Part shown: positions 53,364 to 58,178 of the stretch, one piece after another
Layout: the number at the start of each line of letters is the position of its first letter
Numbering within the stretch: the first letter of the stretch is position 1
From: Bacteroidales bacterium
GTDB lineage: Bacteria; Bacteroidota; Bacteroidia; Bacteroidales; UBA3824
DNA: 58,178 nt
Direction: 5' to 3'
Assembly: GCA_017412115.1 (NCBI GenBank)
Contig: JAFPYR010000003.1
Span: forward strand, 1-58,178
The notes under the pieces: generated by a model
The model's database searches: none
What the model saw: the letters and a program-made list of their open reading frames with translations, nothing else
Told to the model about the DNA's origin: nothing
Position numbers and translations under genes: made by a program

Positions 53364-55394
53364 ATGGAACAATCAAGCATTTGGGACGCGCTGAGCAACA
53401 ACGGCTTTACTGGCTGGGACTACGGCGTATTTGTGCTCTATATTATTATACTCGTTGGTATGGGTATATTCCTCTCAAGAGGAAAAAAGGGCGAAGAAAA
53501 AAATTCTACCGACTACTTCCTTGCAGGTAACACCTTGACATGGTGGGCTGTTGGTGCTTCACTTATCGCTGCTAATATTTCAGCAGAACAATTTATCGGA
53601 ATGTCAGGTTCGGCTTTTGCCTCGGGTATTGCTCAGGCTGCTTACGAACTTATGGCGGCTGCTACATTGCTCGTTGTGGGCAAATTCTTGTTGCCGCTTA
53701 TGATTGAGAAAAAAATCTTTACAATTCCGCAATTCTTACGCGAACGTTATAACAGCGGTGTTGGTCTTGCATTCTCAATCCTTTGGCTTTTCCTCTATGT
53801 TTTCGTAAACTTGACATCTGTTGCATGGCTCGGTGCATTGGCTATTCAACAAATCCTCGGCCTTCCTACCGACCACATTATTCATGTTTTCGGTATGGAC
53901 GTAGATCAAGTAAGACTTGTTATTATTCTTGCTTTGTTCTTAATCGCTGGTATTTATTCTATTTACGGTGGTTTGGCTTCTGTGGCTTGGACCGACGTTA
54001 TGCAAGTAACATTCCTCGTTGGCGGTGGCTTGATTACGGCTTATTTCGCACTTGACGTTATTGGTCAGGAAGTTTGGGGCTGCGGCGCAATGGATGCTCT
54101 TGGCAACATCTTTAATTGGTGTACATCGCAAGAAGGCGATAAGCACTTCAATCTAATTGTTACGCGAAACGAAAGTCTCTATCCCGTTATCAACGGTGTT
54201 ACAGATGCAGCTGGTAATATTGTTCAGAAAGAAGATCCATTCTTCACCAACCCTGGCCTCGTGCTTGTATTTGGTGGTTTGTGGCTTACCAACCTCGGTT
54301 ACTGGGGTTTCAACCAATATATCATTCAGAAAGGTCTCGCTGCAAAATCTTTGTCAGAAGCAAAAAAAGGTATGGTATTCGCCGCTGTATTGAAAATTTT
54401 GATTCCTTTCATCGTTTGTATTCCGGGTGTTTGCGCATACTTTATTATGAATGGTCAAGCCGACGGTATTCCTGTATTGGAAAAACTTGCCGGACACCTT
54501 CAAGGTACTATTGGACGCTCCGACGATGCTTATCCTTATTTGATTAGAAACTTTACCCCTGTTGTGGTAAAAGGTTTGAGCTTTGCAGCATTAGCAGCAG
54601 CAGTAATTTCGTCGCTTGCTTCTATGTTCAACTCTACTTCAACGCTCTTTACGATGGATATTTACAAACAATTTATCAATCCTCCCAAAGACAAAGAGCA
54701 AGAAACCTCTTCAAAATATCAGACTAAATTGGTTAATGTTGGACGTTTGACTTCTATCAGCGCATTGATTATCGCCCTTATCGCTGTTTATCCGCTCATG
54801 GGTGGTATCGACCAAGCATTCCAGTTTATCCAAGAGTACTCTGCATTTGTATATCCGGGTGTGGTTGTGATCTTCGGTCTCGGTCTTCTTTGGAAACGTG
54901 CTTCAGGAACGGCTGCTATTGTGGCTGCAATCGGTACTTTTGCATTCTCTATCATCTACAAGTTTGCATTCCCCGAAATGCCGTTCTTGGTACGTTCTGG
55001 CGTGGTATTCATCACCTTGGTAGTCCTCTTTGTATGGCTTTCTATCCGCAACAAAGATACAGAAAAGGCCACCGAGCTTTCTGCTGACGACATCAATACT
55101 CAATTATTCTGGAGCAAGATAATGTTTATCGTAGCAGGTGTTTCGGTAGCATTGTTCGTTGCAAGTTTCTTCTCAAGCACGCTTCATATTTATGGTATGG
55201 AAGGTGCAATGGCATTCTTTGCTGCAATAACGGGTACTGTTGGCTATTATTTGCGTTCCAACGCTTTGGATAAAGTTCAAGACAAAAAACTCGTTGCAAT
55301 CGATTTGGATATTTTCAAGACAGATAAGACATTCAATATTGGTGCAGCAGTAGTAATTGCCTTGTTGACAGTACTTTATGTAGCACTTTGGTAG
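53364..55394 (+). CDS. Sodium:solute symporter (SLC5/SSS family), sugar uptake
   Basis: A 676-residue symporter. The ATG at 53364 is chosen; an upstream TTG-initiated extension would translate the heptamer repeat. About 14 hydrophobic segments follow, with the SSS signature YFLAGNTLTWWAVGASLIAANISAEQFIGMSGSAFASG in the first helices and SIYGGLASVAWTDVMQ. Length and order match SGLT-type sugar/Na+ symporters; in Bacteroides thetaiotaomicron the arabinose symporter is placed likewise between an epimerase and an AraR-type regulator. The exact sugar is inferred. Confidence 0.93.
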   Translation: MEQSSIWDALSNNGFTGWDYGVFVLYIIILVGMGIFLSRGKKGEEKNSTDYFLAGNTLTWWAVGASLIAANISAEQFIGMSGSAFASGIAQAAYELMAAATLLVVGKFLLPLMIEKKIFTIPQFLRERYNSGVGLAFSILWLFLYVFVNLTSVAWLGALAIQQILGLPTDHIIHVFGMDVDQVRLVIILALFLIAGIYSIYGGLASVAWTDVMQVTFLVGGGLITAYFALDVIGQEVWGCGAMDALGNIFNWCTSQEGDKHFNLIVTRNESLYPVINGVTDAAGNIVQKEDPFFTNPGLVLVFGGLWLTNLGYWGFNQYIIQKGLAAKSLSEAKKGMVFAAVLKILIPFIVCIPGVCAYFIMNGQADGIPVLEKLAGHLQGTIGRSDDAYPYLIRNFTPVVVKGLSFAALAAAVISSLASMFNSTSTLFTMDIYKQFINPPKDKEQETSSKYQTKLVNVGRLTSISALIIALIAVYPLMGGIDQAFQFIQEYSAFVYPGVVVIFGLGLLWKRASGTAAIVAAIGTFAFSIIYKFAFPEMPFLVRSGVVFITLVVLFVWLSIRNKDTEKATELSADDINTQLFWSKIMFIVAGVSVALFVASFFSSTLHIYGMEGAMAFFAAITGTVGYYLRSNALDKVQDKKLVAIDLDIFKTDKTFNIGAAVVIALLTVLYVALW

Positions 55395-55403
55395 GTTTAT
55401 TTT

Positions 55404-55499
55404 AATTGACAATTGATAATTGACAGTTAACAATTAGTTGCACTGTCGTTGTCAATTGTCAATTGTCAATTGTCAATTGTCAATTGTTAATTGTTAATT
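55404..55499. repeat. Heptamer tandem array and inverted repeat before the regulator gene
   Basis: Five perfect GTCAATT units (55451-55485) are followed by two GTTAATT units (55486-55499). The left part (55404-55435) carries the inverted partner, AATTGACAATTG-type. The array ends three bases before the ATG at 55503. Confidence 0.9.
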
Positions 55500-55502
55500 G
55501 AA

Positions 55503-56177
55503 ATGGGTTACTATCAAGAACATCCTAAATTTTACATTTCAACCGATTGTATAATATTCGGTTATATCAATGGCAAGCTTCATGTTTTGATACGTCCAAG
55601 AGATATGGAGCCAGGCAAAGGAGAACTTTCGCTGATGGGAGGTTTCGTAGACGACGATGAGAGCGTAGACAATGCTGCGAAACGTGTTGTAAAGGAACTT
55701 ACTGGCTTGGAAAACTTTTATATAGAGCAAGTTGGTGCTTTTGGCAACGTAGACCGCGACCCGGGCGAAAGAGTGGTTTCTATCTGTTATTACGTCTTGA
55801 TAAAGGCTTTGGAATACGACGAGGTTCAAAGAAACAAATTTAATGCTCAATGGATTGAAATCGATAAAATTCCAAAACTTTATGGTGATCATAATCTCAT
55901 GATAGAAAAAGCCCATAAAATTTTGCAAGAGAAACTTTCGTGGAATCCGATAGCGTTTTATTTGATTCCGGAAAAATTCACTCTGACGCAACTTCAAGTT
56001 TTGTACGAAACGATTTACGGCGAGGCTTTGGACAAGCGTAATTTCAGGAAGAAATTAACGGAAGAGAACCACATCGTAACCACCGGCGAAATCGACAAGA
56101 CAACATCCAAACGCGGTGCAACCTTGTTCCGCTTCGATTTTGACGGTTACAACAAAGACAGAATTTTTAAACTGTAA
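55503..56177 (+). CDS. AraR/NrtR-type Nudix transcriptional regulator
   Basis: A 224-residue protein. Residues 10-130 form a Nudix fold with a damaged Nudix box: G-x5-E-x7-R is kept (GGFVDDDESVDNAAKR) but the REUxEE part reads RVVKEL, so the metal-binding Glu residues are partly lost and hydrolysis is unlikely. Residues 155-224 form a winged helix as in NrtR (FTLTQLQVLYETIYG, LDKRNFRKKL). Such proteins sense a sugar and repress catabolic genes; the Bacteroides arabinose regulator is one. The ATG at 55503 is preferred over a TTG at 55491 inside the repeat. Confidence 0.88.
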   Translation: MGYYQEHPKFYISTDCIIFGYINGKLHVLIRPRDMEPGKGELSLMGGFVDDDESVDNAAKRVVKELTGLENFYIEQVGAFGNVDRDPGERVVSICYYVLIKALEYDEVQRNKFNAQWIEIDKIPKLYGDHNLMIEKAHKILQEKLSWNPIAFYLIPEKFTLTQLQVLYETIYGEALDKRNFRKKLTEENHIVTTGEIDKTTSKRGATLFRFDFDGYNKDRIFKL

Positions 56178-56190
56178 TTTTTTTTTGAAC

Positions 56191-56230
56191 CACCGGAAAA
56201 CATGAAGAATGGTTTCCGGTGGTTTTTTTG
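56191..56230 (+). terminator. Terminator of the regulator gene
   Basis: CCACCGGAAA (56191-56200) with TTTCCGGTGG (56214-56223) and T7. Confidence 0.92.
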
Positions 56231-56243
56231 TTTGAAATTACAA

Positions 56244-57596
56244 TTACAGCAATCCCGTCATATAATACGGCACATACACCACAGTGCCATCCACTTTCAG
56301 GTCGCCGTCGTATATTACATACGGCGTGGAAAGAGCAGTGGCAAAGCGTTTGATGCACTTTTGCAACGAGTTGAGAGTGAATCGTTTGCCGCTTTTAACC
56401 TCGATGGGCGAAATGTTGTGGCGTGAGGTGATTGCCTTTTTCTGAATCAGAAAATCAATCTCCATACGCTCGTCAGCATTCTCGTTGCTCGGATTGCTGT
56501 AAAAAAACAATTTGTGCCCCTCGGCTGCAAGCATTTGGGCTACAATGTTTTCCGTAATCATTCCCTCGTTGGTATCGAGTTTGCCGAGAATGAGTTTTTG
56601 ATAAACTTCTGCCGGGACACGTCCTCTGATGCCAAAAGCATGGGTTATCAAAAGTCCCGTATCAGCCATATAACATTTGAGGGTTGTGCGCTCTTCGTTG
56701 AGACGCAGCCCAAGCGCAGGAACGGTGGAATTGTAGCAACAATTGATAATCCTTGCGTCGCTCAGCCAAAAAAACGCGCTGTCGTAGTCGCGCATACGGG
56801 CATCGGGTTTGAGAGCCGAGAGTTTAAATTTTTTCTCGTGCTTTTGGAGTTGACCGGGAATGGCGTCAAAGATAGACGTTACCTTGGTTTCCGCATTGTC
56901 GGCGTATTTGGCAATGTCGTTGCGATAAAGAGTAAGAATCTGATATTTAACAAGTTCTACCGCAGCGAAATCCTTGTTTTCTATGTATTTGAGTATAGCC
57001 TGAGGCATACCGCCAATCACCATATAAAGCCTGAACAAATCCATAGCCTTGCGGTTGAGTGCCTGACCCATTGGCGTTTTTGTTTCAAAACAATTCTTGA
57101 TGTAATCCATCATTATATCATTGCCCATCGCCCACAAAAACTCCTCAAAATCCATCGGGAACATTTCCATTTTGATTTCTTCCGATGGAATCACAATGTT
57201 CTTTACATTTTTTTTGATGCTGACGAGAGAACCGGTCTCAATATAGTCGTATCTGCCGTCCTCTACAAGGAATTTGACGGCTTCCCTTGCGCGTGGACAG
57301 TCCTGCACTTCGTCGAAGATTATAACGGAATTCCTTGTTGTAAGTTGCTTATTATAATGCACTTGAAGATTCATAAAAAGTTTGTCCAAATCTTCAAGGT
57401 AGATATCAAACCAACTTTTCACCTCCTGCGGGGCGCGGCGAAAGTTAATCAAGATGTAACTTTTGTACTCGTTTTTGGCAAATTCCTCCACGATATAACT
57501 CTTACCGATACGTCTTGCGCCTTCCACCAATACGGCGGACGTTCCGTTACTTTTCTTTTTCCATTCTTGTAACTTACTGTATATCTTGCGTTTCAT
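56244..57596 (-). CDS. AAA_14/DUF4143 ATPase with PD-(D/E)XK-like C-terminus
   Basis: A 450-residue protein when started at 57596; the longer frame to 57773 would translate the promoter and repeats and give a thrice-repeated KPQKRV. Walker A is GARRIGKS at 26-33, Walker B IIFDEVQ at 92-98, and EGRYDYIETGSLVS-like sensor sequence follows (here VEDGRYDYIETGSLVS). The DUF4143 part (about 185-380) contains KLSALKPDARMRDYDSAFFWL, and the nuclease-like core is D381 with E399-x-K401 (SPIEVKSGKR). Function of the family is unknown. The promoter is covered by an array of three identical 20-bp sites, and a type I restriction gene diverges on the other side. Confidence 0.88.
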   Translation of the reverse strand: MKRKIYSKLQEWKKKSNGTSAVLVEGARRIGKSYIVEEFAKNEYKSYILINFRRAPQEVKSWFDIYLEDLDKLFMNLQVHYNKQLTTRNSVIIFDEVQDCPRAREAVKFLVEDGRYDYIETGSLVSIKKNVKNIVIPSEEIKMEMFPMDFEEFLWAMGNDIMMDYIKNCFETKTPMGQALNRKAMDLFRLYMVIGGMPQAILKYIENKDFAAVELVKYQILTLYRNDIAKYADNAETKVTSIFDAIPGQLQKHEKKFKLSALKPDARMRDYDSAFFWLSDARIINCCYNSTVPALGLRLNEERTTLKCYMADTGLLITHAFGIRGRVPAEVYQKLILGKLDTNEGMITENIVAQMLAAEGHKLFFYSNPSNENADERMEIDFLIQKKAITSRHNISPIEVKSGKRFTLNSLQKCIKRFATALSTPYVIYDGDLKVDGTVVYVPYYMTGLL

Positions 57597-57604
57597 AATC
57601 TCAC

Positions 57605-57690
57605 TTACACGTTTTTGAGGTTTAGCAATGCGCAAATTTACACGTTTTTGAGGTTTAATCCAAATGTTTTTTACACGTTTTTGAGGTTTA
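57605..57690 (-). repeat. Three 20-bp direct repeats at exact 33-bp period
   Basis: TTACACGTTTTTGAGGTTTA occurs identically at 57605-57624, 57638-57657 and 57671-57690, separated by two unrelated 13-bp spacers. Copy 2 fills the spacer between the -33 and -7 boxes of the ATPase promoter; copy 1 lies just past the likely transcription start and copy 3 just upstream of -33. The layout is that of an operator array. Confidence 0.95.
57633..57664 (-). promoter_or_regulatory. Promoter of the AAA_14/DUF4143 ATPase
   Basis: On the minus strand: TTTG at 57664-57661, exactly 20 bp, TAAATTTG at 57640-57633. The 5' leader to the ATG at 57596 is about 30 nt. Confidence 0.8.
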
Positions 57691-57724
57691 ATGATAAAAA
57701 AAACTGAATCCGGCGGTTTTTTTG

Positions 57725-57756
57725 TTTGCGCAATAACCAAATTTTGCTTACCTTTG
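57725..57756 (+). promoter_or_regulatory. Promoter of hsdM
   Basis: TTTG at 57725-57728, 20-bp spacer, TACCTTTG at 57749-57756, 26 bp before the ATG. It lies 35 bp beyond the last ATPase-side repeat. Confidence 0.8.
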
Positions 57757-57782
57757 CGATGCTTTTTAACCAATCGATTAAC

Positions 57783-58178
57783 ATGAGCATTTCACAAATC
57801 ACTATAAATGACCCGTGGGACGATTCCCCGATGGACGTTACCAAAGAAGTAAACTTCATTTGGTCGATTGCCAACAAACTCAGAGGTACTTATCAGAGCG
57901 ACAAGTACAAGAATGTTATTATCCCTATGACTATCATAAGGCGGTTTGAATGCGCATTGGAGCCTACCAAGAATGCCGTTTTAGACAAGGTGGCAGCCAG
58001 TCCGCAAGAACCCGCAAAATCTTTATACAAGGTGTCGGGCTTTCATTTTTACAACAAAAGCAAATACACCCTTGCGCGACTTGTAGATGATGCCGACAAC
58101 CTCGCTTCAAATTTCAAGAGTTATATCGGCGATTTTTCCGAAAATGTGCAAAACATCATCAAAAACCTTGAATTTGAA
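57783..58178 (+). CDS. hsdM: Type I restriction-modification methyltransferase HsdM, N-terminal part
   Basis: An open frame of 132 codons from ATG 57783 that runs off the window end. After a short leader (MSISQITINDPW) it shows the HsdM_N helical domain: TKEVNFIWSIANKLRGTYQSDKYKNVIIPMTIIRRFECAL, then FYNKSKYTLARLVDDADNLASNFKSYIGDFSENVQNII. The rest, with the SAM and NPPF motifs, hsdS and hsdR, would lie beyond the window. It transcribes away from the ATPase gene. Confidence 0.9.
   Translation, partial: MSISQITINDPWDDSPMDVTKEVNFIWSIANKLRGTYQSDKYKNVIIPMTIIRRFECALEPTKNAVLDKVAASPQEPAKSLYKVSGFHFYNKSKYTLARLVDDADNLASNFKSYIGDFSENVQNIIKNLEFE

Noticed and set aside
56514..57572. 352-codon plus-strand frame opposite the DUF4143 ATPase
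   Set aside because: It mirrors a clearly conserved protein on the other strand, has no start context, and its product shows no family features; a shadow caused by codon bias.
57605..57690. CRISPR array
   Set aside because: Only three 20-bp repeats with 13-bp spacers, lying on a promoter and with no cas genes near. Repeat and spacer are too short.
57597..57773. N-terminal KPQKRV-repeat extension of the ATPase
   Set aside because: It would be translated from the promoter and repeat DNA; the ATG at 57596 lies just past the promoter and starts the conserved domain.

Overview
The window looks like a chromosomal segment of a low-GC member of the Bacteroidetes, most probably order Bacteroidales. 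The evidence: promoters of the TTTG-N20-TAnnTTTG type, few Shine-Dalgarno sequences, a metallo-carboxypeptidase with a type IX secretion (T9SS) sorting domain, many lipoproteins with short lipoboxes, and Bacteroidetes-restricted families (DUF3822, DUF4831, DUF4421, GldI-like isomerase, long LepB). Genus cannot be told from the sequence.

Layout. 0-5.3 kb: LuxR-type regulator plus MATE exporter, a secreted protein, then an ATPase-nuclease fusion preceded by two copies of a hairpin repeat, and a DUF4421 protein. 5.3-12.2 kb: lipoprotein alpha-xylosidase (GH31 with PA14 insert), crcB, and the translation operon thrS-infC-rpmI-rplT; infC appears to start at ATT. 12.3-19.1 kb: dapB, lepB, a second LepB that has lost its catalytic serine, a Nudix hydrolase, a pentapeptide-repeat lipoprotein, a papain-like lipoprotein protease and a small Asn/Ser-rich lipoprotein. 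19.1-23 kb: rsmD-DUF3822, a pilin-like protein, a RecD-like helicase and tRNA-Arg. 23-32 kb: C-terminal processing protease, pyruvate kinase, fmt, tRNA-Glu, an AspT/YidE-type transporter, a GldI-like isomerase, a DHH phosphoesterase and ndk. Two large related palindromic elements in opposite orientation bracket fmt-tRNA-transporter. 32-40 kb: GH3 enzyme, a second ATPase-nuclease fusion, acyltransferase plus BASS-family transporter, tRNA-Thr, argS. 40-50 kb: DUF3737 protein, then a seven-gene minus-strand operon (thioesterase, clpS, clpA, M14 carboxypeptidase, YwqK-like, DUF4831, tannase-like esterase). 50-58 kb: an AT-rich cassette with a putative zincin and a partner gene broken by an in-frame TAG; a sugar module (aldose epimerase, SLC5 symporter, AraR-like Nudix regulator) with heptamer repeats before two start codons; a third ATPase-nuclease gene with a 3 x 33-bp operator-like array in its promoter; and, divergent from it, the start of a type I restriction hsdM cut by the window end.

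Most of the window is housekeeping. The unusual material is: (1) the exact 33-bp-period array placed on the promoter of the AAA_14/DUF4143 ATPase next to hsdM, with a parallel repeat pair before another ATPase-nuclease gene; (2) the pair of multi-hairpin palindromic elements whose central stems differ in sequence yet stay perfectly paired, and at which strand composition flips; (3) a signal peptidase pseudoenzyme; (4) heptamer arrays abutting start codons. All functional calls come from reading protein motifs by eye; no database search was run.
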